Shown: one piece after another, positions 54,253-62,246 of the stretch
How the letters are laid out: each line of letters begins with the position of its first letter
How positions within the stretch are numbered: position 1 is the first letter of the stretch
Source: Desulfobacterium sp.
Lineage (GTDB): Bacteria; Desulfobacterota; Desulfobacteria; Desulfobacterales; Desulfobacteraceae
Assembly (NCBI GenBank): GCA_016342325.1
Contig: JAEINR010000015.1
Coordinates: forward strand, 1 to 64,000
Length of the DNA stretch: 64,000 bases
Direction of reading: 5' to 3'
The notes under the pieces: model-generated
What the model was told of the DNA's origin: nothing
Seen by the model: the letters and a program-made list of their open reading frames with translations, nothing else
The model's database searches: none
Position numbers and translations under genes: made by a program

Positions 54253-55305
54253 ATGAAAGTCATAAAGATTGACAAAAACGACTGGACCAGGGGCATTGAT
54301 AAATCCAGGGAGACGTATCAGCTTTTCGGTCCTGTAACAGATAAAAACCAATCGGTTTTCAAACAGCTTGGCAAGGATGCCTATCCTGAGATGGGCAGAA
54401 CGGACACCATCATGTCCCCCAAGTCCGTACTCTTTCCCCAGACGGAAAAGATCCTCACGGCCTCCCTTGACGAGTCAGTGGAAAACCACCACATCATGCA
54501 AATGCCTGAAACCGACACCACCCCCCGGGCGGTGATCGGCATACGGCCCTACGATGCCAAGGCAGTCCAGCTGGTAAAGCTGAACTTCGACACCCCTGAA
54601 TACAGGGACACCTACTGGTGCGACGCCTATGAGGCCACCACCTTTGTCGGGCTTGCCGTGAATCAGCCTTCGGCCTCAGACTTCAGCACCTCCATGGGAA
54701 GCGGTCCCTTTGCCGAAGAAGGGCTGGATCTTTTGCTGGTGGATCTGGATGATCACTACCTTGCAAAGGTGCTCACCCCAAAGGGGGAGACATTCCTTGA
54801 CGGTGCCGGGTTTAATGGGACTGCAGATACCGACGCAAGCCTGAAAACCATCCAAGGGATGAAAGAGGCGGCCGAGGCGGCCATCACATCCCTGGTCCCC
54901 ACGGACAAGCTCAAGGAGAAGTCCCTCCTTGACCTTCACGGTGCACCCTTCTGGGAGGATACGGCCTTCTCCTGCATCAACTGCGGCACCTGTACCTTTG
55001 TTTGCCCCACCTGCTGGTGCTTTGACATCCAGGACGAGACAAAGGGCAAGTCAACCAGCCGGTTCCGCAACTGGGATTCCTGCATGTCGCCCTTGTTCAC
55101 AATGCACGGCTCGGGCCACAACCCCAGGGGGGAAAAAACCCAGCGGGTTCGCCAGCGGTTCATGCACAAGCTCAAGTACTTTTTGGACAAATATGACCAG
55201 GGAAGCATGTGCGTCGGATGCGGCAGATGTGTTGAGAAATGTCCGGTTAACATCGACATTCGCAGCATCTGTAACACCATGAACTCGTATGAGCCGCAGA
55301 AATAG
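54253..55305 (+). CDS. flxB: Iron-sulfur protein, FlxB-like (sulfhydrogenase beta/AsrA family)
   Basis: A 350-residue protein of the family that includes the beta subunit of archaeal sulfhydrogenase and anaerobic sulfite reductase subunit A. Signatures are VIGIRPYDAKAVQLVKLNFD, TFVGLAVNQPS, LLLVDLDDHYLAKVLT and two C-terminal ferredoxin motifs, CINCGTCTFVCPTCWC (about 241) and CVGCGRCVEKCPVNIDI (about 325). It passes electrons between the FAD subunit FlxA, encoded next, and the rest of the complex. It starts 16 bases after the preceding gene. Confidence 0.82.
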   Translation: MKVIKIDKNDWTRGIDKSRETYQLFGPVTDKNQSVFKQLGKDAYPEMGRTDTIMSPKSVLFPQTEKILTASLDESVENHHIMQMPETDTTPRAVIGIRPYDAKAVQLVKLNFDTPEYRDTYWCDAYEATTFVGLAVNQPSASDFSTSMGSGPFAEEGLDLLLVDLDDHYLAKVLTPKGETFLDGAGFNGTADTDASLKTIQGMKEAAEAAITSLVPTDKLKEKSLLDLHGAPFWEDTAFSCINCGTCTFVCPTCWCFDIQDETKGKSTSRFRNWDSCMSPLFTMHGSGHNPRGEKTQRVRQRFMHKLKYFLDKYDQGSMCVGCGRCVEKCPVNIDIRSICNTMNSYEPQK

Positions 55306-55324
55306 AGTGAATATTGGAGGAAAA

Positions 55325-56170
55325 ATGGATAATCCATATATGCCTTATCCGGTACGCATCGATGATATAGAGATCGCTACCGAGGATAAATCTTTGAAGA
55401 CGTTCAAATTTGTCTTCCTGAACAAAGAGGATGAAGAGAAGTTCTCTTACCAGGCAGGCCAGTTTGCTGAACTGTCCATCCCAGGCGTCGGAGAGATCCC
55501 CATCGGAATCGCTTCTTCTCCTGTGGAAAAAGGATTTGTCAAATTTACAGTGTTCAAGACCGGCGTTGTCACCTCCCACCTTCACAACATGAAGGTGGGG
55601 GATATTATGGGAATCAGGGGTCCTTTGGGCAACTGGTATCCCTGGGACAAGCTTGAGGGTAAAAACGTGGTGATCATCGGCGGAGGGTTTGCCTTTACGA
55701 CCCTTCGATCTTCGATCATCTACATGCTCGATCCGGCAAACCGGGCGAAATTCGGCACCATAGACGTGGTTTACGGCGCACGGTCCCCGGGCATGCTCCT
55801 TTACAGGGACGAGCTATTTGAGTGGGAGCAGCGGGACGACATCAACATGCATATCACCGTTGACGGCACCGATGATCCCGACTGGAAATACAATGTGGGA
55901 TTTGTTCCGACCATTGTGGAGCAGAACGCGCCCAAGGCGGACCCCGACACCTACGCCATCATATGCGGACCTCCCATCATGATCAAGTTCACCCAGCCAG
56001 CCCTTGAAAAACTGGGCTATGGCGAGGAGCAGATCATCATGTCCCTTGAGAACCGCATGAAGTGCGGTATCGGCATGTGCGGAAGATGCAACATCGGCAA
56101 GGAACTTGTTTGCAAGGATGGCCCGGTCTTTACTCTAAAAGAGATCAATTTGACTCCCAAGGAGTATTAG
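55325..56170 (+). CDS. flxA: FAD/NAD(P)H-binding subunit FlxA
   Basis: A 281-residue ferredoxin-reductase-type protein, like sulfhydrogenase gamma and PyrK. I choose ATG 55325, preceded by GGAGG. It has a FAD domain (FSYQAGQFAELSIPG, GIASSP), a NAD(P) domain (NVVIIGGGFAFTTLRSSI, VVYGARSPGMLLYRDEL, ICGPPIMI) and a C-terminal [2Fe-2S] site CGIGMCGRCNIGKELVC. Established work on FlxABCD-HdrABC gives FlxA the role of NADH oxidation. It is the last gene of the operon; dsrC follows behind its own promoter. Confidence 0.88.
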   Translation: MDNPYMPYPVRIDDIEIATEDKSLKTFKFVFLNKEDEEKFSYQAGQFAELSIPGVGEIPIGIASSPVEKGFVKFTVFKTGVVTSHLHNMKVGDIMGIRGPLGNWYPWDKLEGKNVVIIGGGFAFTTLRSSIIYMLDPANRAKFGTIDVVYGARSPGMLLYRDELFEWEQRDDINMHITVDGTDDPDWKYNVGFVPTIVEQNAPKADPDTYAIICGPPIMIKFTQPALEKLGYGEEQIIMSLENRMKCGIGMCGRCNIGKELVCKDGPVFTLKEINLTPKEY

Positions 56171-56203
56171 GCGTTTTTTTTAAGGCTGGGACGATCTTTG
56201 ATA

Positions 56204-56232
56204 TTGACAACAGCCTACTCCTAGTCTATTGT
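56204..56232 (+). promoter_or_regulatory. Promoter of dsrC
   Basis: Perfect -35 TTGACA (56204-56209), 17-base spacer and TATTGT (56227-56232). The predicted start near 56239 gives a leader of about 70 bases with a strong AGGAGG site. dsrC is thus expressed separately from the Flx operon, as expected for an abundant protein. Confidence 0.7.
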
Positions 56233-56308
56233 TCGAAAATGTAAATTCTAAAGATGACGGCAAGTCTTGCTTATAGAAAACTTTTATTTTTTTACAGGAG
56301 GAAGTTCA

Positions 56309-56626
56309 ATGGCAACAATTGAGATGAATGGAAAATCATTCGAGATAGATGAAGACGGATTTCTGCTCGACTACAAGACTTTTACTAACGATTGGGTCGA
56401 GTACGTTCGTCAGCAGGAAGGTATTGACGAGCTGAACGACGAGCATTGGAAAGTGGTTAAAGTTCTCCAGGACTACTATGAAAAAAATGGTATTGCTCCC
56501 ATGGTACGGGTTCTCTCCAAGCTTACCAAGTTCAAGCTCAAGCACATCTATGAGCTCTTCCCCTCAGGACCTGGTAAAGGAGCTTGCAAGATGGCAGGTC
56601 TTCCCAAACCTACAGGATGTGTATAA
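56309..56626 (+). CDS. dsrC: DsrC, sulfur carrier of dissimilatory sulfite reductase
   Basis: A 105-residue DsrC. The start ATG 56309 follows ACAGGAGGAAG. The protein has GFLLDYKTFTNDWVEYV, HWKVVKVLQDYYEKNGIAPMVRVLSK and the C-terminal arm GACKMAGLPKPTGCV. The two conserved cysteines are separated by ten residues, the penultimate one being the hallmark of true DsrC (TusE keeps only that last Cys). DsrC carries sulfite-derived sulfur as a trisulfide that is reduced by DsrMKJOP at the membrane. A dedicated terminator follows. Adjacency to HdrA/Flx is suggestive but transcription is separate. Confidence 0.95.
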   Translation: MATIEMNGKSFEIDEDGFLLDYKTFTNDWVEYVRQQEGIDELNDEHWKVVKVLQDYYEKNGIAPMVRVLSKLTKFKLKHIYELFPSGPGKGACKMAGLPKPTGCV

Positions 56627-56656
56627 TATCGATAGACTGATATATTCATAACCGTT

Positions 56657-56692
56657 AAAAAGGCTCTGCGAACCATTTGCAGAGCCTTTTTT
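56657..56692 (+). terminator. Intrinsic terminator of dsrC
   Basis: AAAAAGGCTCTGC, loop GAACCATTT, GCAGAGCC followed by six T. A strong Rho-independent terminator 31 bases after the dsrC stop. Confidence 0.9.
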
Positions 56693-56718
56693 AATGGCAC
56701 CACCCCAAGGAACTTCCC

Positions 56719-57174
56719 ATGCCCCAGATAGACGACATTGACAAAAAAATAATCAACAGGATCCAGGCCCTTTTCCCCATTGAGCCAAGACCCTTCAGGG
56801 CCATTGCAAGGGACCTTGACCTTGACGAAGCCGATGTGATCGCCCGGGTACGACAGCTCAAGGACGACGGAATCATACGGCGAATCGGCGGCAACTTCAG
56901 CCCGGACAAGCTGGGATTTCATTCCACCCTGTGCGCCGCCTGCGTACCCGATCACAAAATAGACCTTTTTACCGAAACCGTGAACAGCTACTCAGGTGTC
57001 ACCCACAACTACATGCGCAGCCACACCTACAACATCTGGTTCACTTTTATCGCCCAAAGCGTCGCCCTCATTGAAAGTCATCTTGAAGAAATATCAAAAA
57101 CCACCGGCGTTACCGAGATCTTGAATCTTCCGGCAACCGACGTGTTCAAGATTAACGCCCAGTTCAAGGTATGA
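56719..57174 (+). CDS. Siroheme decarboxylase subunit (AhbA/AhbB family, Lrp/AsnC-like)
   Basis: A 151-residue protein with an N-terminal winged helix of Lrp/AsnC type (DDIDKKIINRIQALFPIEPRPFRAIARDLDLDE) and the family signature IRRIGGNFSPDKLGFHSTLCA plus VTHNYMRSHTYNIWFTFIA. In sulfate reducers AhbA and AhbB decarboxylate siroheme to 12,18-didecarboxysiroheme on the alternative heme route. The His/Tyr of HNY-R-H-YN are active-site residues in the family. Only one subunit gene is present, so the partner must lie elsewhere. It overlaps the nitrilase-family gene by four bases. Confidence 0.85.
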   Translation: MPQIDDIDKKIINRIQALFPIEPRPFRAIARDLDLDEADVIARVRQLKDDGIIRRIGGNFSPDKLGFHSTLCAACVPDHKIDLFTETVNSYSGVTHNYMRSHTYNIWFTFIAQSVALIESHLEEISKTTGVTEILNLPATDVFKINAQFKV

Positions 57175-57974
57175 ATCCGACCAGGGCTGCCCTGGTCCTC
57201 CAGCACTCACCTCCCGGAGAGACCCGTGCCAACCTTGATACCTGTCTTGAGCTTGCAACCCAGGCCGCTGACCTAGGTGCAGACCTTGTCCTGTTTCCGG
57301 AACTCAACATCACAGGCTATTGCACAAACAGCGAGATCGCTTCTTTTGCTGCCCCCCTGCCCGGCCCCATCACCGACGCCCTCCTGGATACCGCCACCCG
57401 CCTGAACATCACCATCCTGGCGGGCATGCTTGAGAAAGAAGGTGCAAACACCCTCTTTGCCACCCACGTGGCAGCCATGAAAAACGGCTCCCTTGGCCGC
57501 TACAGGAAACTTCACCTGGCCCCTCCGGAAAAAGAAATCTTCACCCAGGGCACAACCATCGAGACCTTTACAACCAACGACTTCAACTTCGGCATCCAGA
57601 TGTGCTATGACGCCCATTTCCCAGAACTTTCCACCCGGATGGCCCTTGGGGGTGCGGACATTCTACTTATCCCCCATGCATCCCCCCGGAAGACACCCAA
57701 GGAAAAACTGGACTCCTGGATGCGCCATTTAGGGGCAAGGGCCTTTGACAACGGCCTCTTTGTGCTGGCCTGCAACCAGGTGGGCACCCACCCAAGCGGC
57801 CTTGCCTTCCCCGGGGTAGCGGTGGCCATCGGACCGGACGGCAAGATCATCAAAAGCCTCCTGGGAGACCATGGAGATCTCTTAATCCTAGACCTTGACA
57901 GTGAACTGTTGGAGCGGGTCAGAAGCCACAGGATGCGCTATTTTCTACCCAACAGACGGAATGATCTCTACTGA
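57171..57974 (+). CDS. Carbon-nitrogen hydrolase (nitrilase superfamily)
   Basis: A 267-residue CN hydrolase with the catalytic triad Glu44 (LFPELNITGY), Lys113 (YRKLHLAPPEKEIF) and Cys145 (GIQMCYDAHFPE). The LAPPEKEIFTQG context fits amidases of the N-carbamoyl-putrescine/omega-amidase groups more than true nitrilases; substrate unknown. It is translationally coupled to the siroheme decarboxylase gene, but a shared pathway is not evident. Confidence 0.88.
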   Translation: MNPTRAALVLQHSPPGETRANLDTCLELATQAADLGADLVLFPELNITGYCTNSEIASFAAPLPGPITDALLDTATRLNITILAGMLEKEGANTLFATHVAAMKNGSLGRYRKLHLAPPEKEIFTQGTTIETFTTNDFNFGIQMCYDAHFPELSTRMALGGADILLIPHASPRKTPKEKLDSWMRHLGARAFDNGLFVLACNQVGTHPSGLAFPGVAVAIGPDGKIIKSLLGDHGDLLILDLDSELLERVRSHRMRYFLPNRRNDLY

Positions 57975-58028
57975 TTGTACTGATTGATTATGGGGGGGTA
58001 AAAACGGGGAGGCTGGAACGGCAACCCA

Positions 58029-58058
58029 ATAACAGGGCCATTGAGATGACCCTGTTAT
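58029..58058. terminator. Hairpin between convergent genes
   Basis: ATAACAGGG (58029-58037), 12-base loop, CCCTGTTAT (58050-58058). Perfect nine-pair stem between the nitrilase-family gene and mlaA. No clear T-run; it may be a bidirectional weak terminator. Confidence 0.5.
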
Positions 58059-58079
58059 CAACCGTCGCCCCTTGTTGAA

Positions 58080-58799
58080 TTACTCTTGGATTCTCTTCCT
58101 GCGAAGCTGGATGTAACCGTCCTTGATGGCCACATAGGGGTCAACCGCCGCCTGCTTCAAGGTCTCATAATCCCCGACCCTCATGAGGGAGAATGAGTTG
58201 ACAGCGTCAAAAGCCCTGAGGCCGAAGGAAGCCGACTCGGGCGTCACGTAGTTAATGGGAGAAAGAAAACTGTCACCCACGGTGCCCACAAGATCCCTGA
58301 GGGTGGAAGGACCGAGAAAGGGCAGTACAAGATAAAACCCTTCTTTGACTGAATAGGAACCCAGTGTCTGTCCCAGATCTTCCTTGGACATTTCCATGGC
58401 AAACACGTCCTGGGCGGGCCGGGCAAACCCCAGAAATCCCATGGTGGAATTGACGGCAAAGATCCCAAGCTCGGACCCGGCGCCCCTGATTTTTCCCTGA
58501 AAAACCGAATTCACGAACCGTACCGGAAAAAGAAGGTTGTTAAACATATTATCGATACCGGTTCTTATCAGCCCTGGGACCACACGACCGTATCCCCTTG
58601 ACACCGGCTTCATCACCCAGAAATAGAGCTTGTCATTAAACGTGTACATGCCATAGTTGAACCAGTAAAGCGGATCCGGAACAAGGTGCTCTTCCCCGGT
58701 TTCGATATAATCATCAAAAAGGTCGTCAGCGACCTCCTCCTGGGCGGCGACCGGACACACCAAGGCAAAGAGCAATAAAATCAGAACAACACATCTCAT
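58080..58799 (-). CDS. mlaA: MlaA (VacJ) phospholipid transport lipoprotein homologue
   Basis: A 239-residue exported protein (signal CVVLILLLFALVCPVAA) of the MlaA family, which removes mislocalised phospholipids from the outer leaflet of the outer membrane. Signatures are DPLYWFNYGMYTFNDKLYFWVMKPVSRGYGRVVP, NMFNNLLFPVRFVNSVFQGK and EDLGQTLGSY, with GFYLVLPFLGPSTLRDLVG. E. coli MlaA is a lipoprotein; no clear lipobox Cys is seen at the mature start here (VCPVAA). It shares one base with the mlaC stop and is last in the operon. Confidence 0.92.
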   Translation of the reverse strand: MRCVVLILLLFALVCPVAAQEEVADDLFDDYIETGEEHLVPDPLYWFNYGMYTFNDKLYFWVMKPVSRGYGRVVPGLIRTGIDNMFNNLLFPVRFVNSVFQGKIRGAGSELGIFAVNSTMGFLGFARPAQDVFAMEMSKEDLGQTLGSYSVKEGFYLVLPFLGPSTLRDLVGTVGDSFLSPINYVTPESASFGLRAFDAVNSFSLMRVGDYETLKQAAVDPYVAIKDGYIQLRRKRIQE

Positions 58800-59422
58800 T
58801 ATTTGAGTTTCTCCTTCAGTTCAGCGATCAACTTCTCCGGAGAGTCATTGAAACTGTTTCTATACTGCTCCCGGTAATTTGACACCATGCTTACCCCTTC
58901 GATGATAACGTCATACACCTTCCAGGAATCCTCTCTTTCAAGCATTCGATAGGCCACAGGGGTTTTGACACCGTTGTGGATAAGCTCGGTGGGAACGTCG
59001 GCCCGCTCTATTCCCGAGCGAGTGGGGGCAAGGAACTCGGTTTTCAGATATTCGATGGAGACACTCTCAAAATCCTGGCCCTCCATGCGGGCAAAATAGC
59101 TCTGGGCAATGAGGTGGGAAAAAGAATTGGCAAATTCGGTTTTCTGATCGTTGCTGAACCGGCGCCAGTTCCTTCCAAGGGCGCCCATGGCAAGGCTTCT
59201 AAAATCAAAAAGTTGATCCGCCTTGACAAACAGCCGACGGTTTCGCTCCGCCACCCTGGCATCGGCCTGGTCATCGGCCACGTCCATGGGTGCATTCAGG
59301 ATCACGATCACATCATCCACACAGCGTTTGAGAACGGCCTCGGGGGCCTCCTTGGCCTGGACAATGATCGGTCCTGCAACCATCAGTAATACAAAAAAAA
59401 GAACAACGCTTCTTTTAAACAT
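58799..59422 (-). CDS. mlaC: MlaC periplasmic phospholipid-binding protein
   Basis: A 207-residue periplasmic protein (signal SVVLFFVLLMVAGPIIVQAKE) of the MlaC/Ttg2D family. It shuttles phospholipid between MlaA and the MlaFED complex. Typical stretches are FDFRSLAMGALGRNWRRFSNDQK, FANSFSHLIAQSYFARM and VAYRMLEREDSWKVYDVIIEGVSMVSNYR. It lies 39 bases after mlaD. Confidence 0.92.
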   Translation of the reverse strand: MFKRSVVLFFVLLMVAGPIIVQAKEAPEAVLKRCVDDVIVILNAPMDVADDQADARVAERNRRLFVKADQLFDFRSLAMGALGRNWRRFSNDQKTEFANSFSHLIAQSYFARMEGQDFESVSIEYLKTEFLAPTRSGIERADVPTELIHNGVKTPVAYRMLEREDSWKVYDVIIEGVSMVSNYREQYRNSFNDSPEKLIAELKEKLK

Positions 59423-59461
59423 TCCGGTTCATCTCCTGTCTCGGGCAGACCGCTTCCGGGT

Positions 59462-59911
59462 CTACTCTTTGTCTGAAAAAATATACTTGCTCACCAGGGA
59501 TTCAATGTCAAGGGACGACTCCGTATTAAAGATGGTCGCCCCGGGTTCAAGATCAAACTCCGCCCCCCCTGGAGATAGATTGATGTACTTGTCTCCGATG
59601 ATGCCGGAGGTTTTTACAGAGGCGATCACATCTTCGGAAAAGATATAATCATTATCGATGCTCAGTTCAAGTTTTGCAAGCTGCCGCTCCTTGTCAAGGG
59701 AGATCCTAGCCACCTCTCCCACGGCAACGCCGGCCATCTCCACGCTTGCGCCGGGTTTCAGCCCGGACACGGAACTGAAGTAGGCAAGCACAGTATAGCG
59801 ATCCTTGTTGGTAAGCTTCAAGCCGCCAAGCTGAACCACAAGGTAGGCAGAACACAAGAGCCCGATGATCACAAAGAGCCCTACATACAATTCAATGGTT
59901 GTTTTTTTCAT
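59462..59911 (-). CDS. mlaD: MlaD, MCE-domain protein
   Basis: A 149-residue protein with one N-terminal membrane segment (IELYVGLFVIIGLLCSAYLVV) and a single MCE domain (about 38-118; YFSSVSGLKPGASVEMAGVAVGEV, GDKYINLSPGG). MlaD forms the hexameric ring that binds phospholipid on the periplasmic face of MlaE. It begins three bases after mlaF. Confidence 0.93.
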   Translation of the reverse strand: MKKTTIELYVGLFVIIGLLCSAYLVVQLGGLKLTNKDRYTVLAYFSSVSGLKPGASVEMAGVAVGEVARISLDKERQLAKLELSIDNDYIFSEDVIASVKTSGIIGDKYINLSPGGAEFDLEPGATIFNTESSLDIESLVSKYIFSDKE

Positions 59912-59913
59912 TA

Positions 59914-60669
59914 TTAAAACTCCCTGTTGGTCTCCTCTATTCCATTGATAAAGGAGCGGACCACGTCTATGGTTGACTCTTTGATCTGTTCCGGGCTGCC
60001 CTGGAACACGATCCTTCCCTTGTCCAGCATGGCAACCCGTTGGGCGATTTCAAATATTTCAGGAATCTCATGGCTCACAACAACGGCCGTGAAACCAAAC
60101 CGCTCCTGGTACGCTTTGATCATGGAATGCACAGCGTTTTTTCTCACCGGGTCAAGCCCTGTGGTGGGTTCGTCAAACAACACCACATCCGGATCCGTCA
60201 CCAGGGCCCTGGCAAGGGCCACACGCTTTCGCATTCCCCCGGAGAGCTGGGCGGAATAGCGCCCTTCGATGCCCATAATCTCCAGCTGCTCCATGCGCAT
60301 GAGCACCCGGTCCCTGATCTCCTTTTTAGAAAGGGACGATCCCTCGGCCAATGGCAGGGCAATGTTATCAAACACGTTCAATGAATCAAAAAGCGCGTTG
60401 TTCTGGAACATGTAGCTGGTTTTCTGTTTAAACCGTTTTCTTGCCTCCCTGTCCATGGCGGAAAGGTCCTGGCCTGCGATGGAAATGACCCCGGAGTCCA
60501 GGGTTTCAAGACCAATGATATGTTTTAAAAGCACGCTTTTCCCGCAACCGCTCTTTCCGATAACAGCGGTAATCTCACCTTTAAAGATGAGAAGGTCCAC
60601 CCCCTGCATCACACGGTTTGAACCAAAGCGCTTTTTGACATTCTTCAATTCTATGAAAGGCTGTGTCAT
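59914..60669 (-). CDS. mlaF: MlaF, ABC ATPase of the phospholipid transporter
   Basis: A 251-residue ABC ATPase with Walker A GKSGCGKSVLL, Q-loop YMFQNNALFDSLNVFDNI (the FQ-x2-ALFDS pattern of the MlaF group), signature [15 protein letters not shown] and Walker B VVLFDEPTTGLDP. It powers MlaE. It starts eight bases before the mlaE stop-side gap and is followed by mlaD. No MlaB (STAS) gene is present in this operon. Confidence 0.95.
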   Translation of the reverse strand: MTQPFIELKNVKKRFGSNRVMQGVDLLIFKGEITAVIGKSGCGKSVLLKHIIGLETLDSGVISIAGQDLSAMDREARKRFKQKTSYMFQNNALFDSLNVFDNIALPLAEGSSLSKKEIRDRVLMRMEQLEIMGIEGRYSAQLSGGMRKRVALARALVTDPDVVLFDEPTTGLDPVRKNAVHSMIKAYQERFGFTAVVVSHEIPEIFEIAQRVAMLDKGRIVFQGSPEQIKESTIDVVRSFINGIEETNREF

Positions 60670-60676
60670 GGGGCCT

Positions 60677-61534
60677 CTATAGCAGCAAATAGGTTATTAT
60701 GTAGTCGAAAACAAGGATCAAAACACAGGAGTGAACCACGGCCGTGGTGGTGGAATGACTCACCCCTTTGGCACCGAATCCCCCGGTGGAATGAAGATGG
60801 GTAAAAAACCCCCGGTTGCAGCAGACCGTTGTCACAACAAGGGAAAAGACAAGGGACTTGATAAATCCCCCGGTGATATCGGCCATGAGCACGCTCTCCT
60901 TGACCCGGTAGATATAAATACCCGGGTTGATCCCCAGCAGCAGGGATCCGGTAATATAACCGCCAAAGATGCCGATGACGTCAAACAGGGCCGTAAGCAG
61001 GGGAAAACTAATCACGGCAGCCACGATCCTTGGGGAAAACAGGTACCGCACCGGATTGATGTCCATGGTCTCAAGGGCGTCTATCTGCTCTGAAATGCGC
61101 ATGACGCCGATCTCGGCAGCCATGGCTGATCCGGCCCTGGCCGTCACCATAATGGCCGTAAGGACAGGTCCTAACTCCCGAATCAGGGTCAGGGCCACGG
61201 CAGACCCCAGCATGCCTTCGGAACCGAACCGCACCAGGGTGTAGTACCCCTGGAGACCGAGGACCATGCCCGTAAAAATACCGGTCAGGACAATGACCAC
61301 CATGGATTTCGTGCCGATGAACCAGGTGTGCTCCAGGATTTTGCTGAATTGAATGGGAAGAACCAGGATCTGAAACAGTCCCTGGAGAAAAAACAGAGCC
61401 CCCCTTCCAACGCTTTGAACCCTCCCCAGTGTCATTGCCCCGAGGGGTTCAACCTTATTTATAAGTCGTTCTGCCGATGATTTCAATATGGTTTCCCCGC
61501 CGCTCTTAAACCCGTGTTTCCAACCGATTACCAT
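60677..61534 (-). CDS. mlaE: MlaE, permease of the phospholipid transporter
   Basis: A 285-residue permease with five to six membrane segments. Family signatures are FTGMVLGLQGYYTLVRFG, LIRELGPVLTAIMVTARAGSAMAAEIGVMRISEQIDALETM and PRIVAAVISFPLL. It has an N-terminal extension of about 40 residues; a later start at an internal ATG is possible. First gene of the mlaEFDCA operon. The 237-base region upstream, shared with the divergent gene, is AT-rich and probably holds both promoters. Confidence 0.93.
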   Translation of the reverse strand: MVIGWKHGFKSGGETILKSSAERLINKVEPLGAMTLGRVQSVGRGALFFLQGLFQILVLPIQFSKILEHTWFIGTKSMVVIVLTGIFTGMVLGLQGYYTLVRFGSEGMLGSAVALTLIRELGPVLTAIMVTARAGSAMAAEIGVMRISEQIDALETMDINPVRYLFSPRIVAAVISFPLLTALFDVIGIFGGYITGSLLLGINPGIYIYRVKESVLMADITGGFIKSLVFSLVVTTVCCNRGFFTHLHSTGGFGAKGVSHSTTTAVVHSCVLILVFDYIITYLLL

Positions 61535-61771
61535 TGGATGCCAGGTTGTTGCTGAAAATTAGGTTTCTTATATAGCAAATCACACCATAAAGAAAAAGAG
61601 AAAACAGATTTGCATTTCCATTGACACGACCTTATTTTTCGAATACGTATTAAATACACGACACTGAAAAACACCTGTTGCCCGTGGACAATTTTCTACG
61701 TACACACCTGAAGAACACCCTTTTACCAGGGCACAGAACATTTTATAACCCCTTTAATACGGACTGCAACC

Positions 61772-62245
61772 ATGGCACGTAAGATAACCTTGAGCATACC
61801 AGACATGCTCCACGAAAAACTTGAAGATTGGAGAAAATCGTTTAATCTATCCAAAATGTTCCAGGATGCCCTTTCCGAGGCCATCCAGAAAAAGGAAGAG
61901 TTCCAGAAGCGTCTCCAGAATGATCTCTCCATGTCCGAGACCATTGAGCGGCTTAAACTTGAAAAGAGGCTCTCCGAAGGCAACTATGCGGAAAACGGCA
62001 GGCTCGATGGATTTCTATGGGCAAAAAGCGCCCACTACGACGACCTCATGTACGCCCTGAGCTTTGATTCCGCAGCAGACATGGCCACTGACGAACGCCT
62101 CTCCGCCTGCTTTGGTGAAACCATTGCATCGGACTATCTCATGGAGCAATCGGGAGAGGCGCTCAACAAGCATACAAGGCTTTTCCTGGAGGGCTGGCGA
62201 ACGGGTGTCAACGAGTTCTGGAAAGAGATAGAGGAGAAACTATAG
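61772..62245 (+). CDS. Ribbon-helix-helix domain protein, hypothetical
   Basis: A 157-residue protein. Its start (RKITLSIPDMLHEKLEDWRK) looks like a ribbon-helix-helix DNA-binding domain. A charged helical stretch follows (EAIQKKEEFQKRLQNDLS, coiled-coil-like), then a helical C-terminal domain (LDGFLWAKSAHYDDLMYALSFD) I do not recognise. It begins after a promoter-like TTGACA (61621) and ends one base before the activase gene, so it may regulate or accompany that gene. Function not assigned. Confidence 0.65.
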   Translation: MARKITLSIPDMLHEKLEDWRKSFNLSKMFQDALSEAIQKKEEFQKRLQNDLSMSETIERLKLEKRLSEGNYAENGRLDGFLWAKSAHYDDLMYALSFDSAADMATDERLSACFGETIASDYLMEQSGEALNKHTRLFLEGWRTGVNEFWKEIEEKL

Positions 62246-62246
62246 G

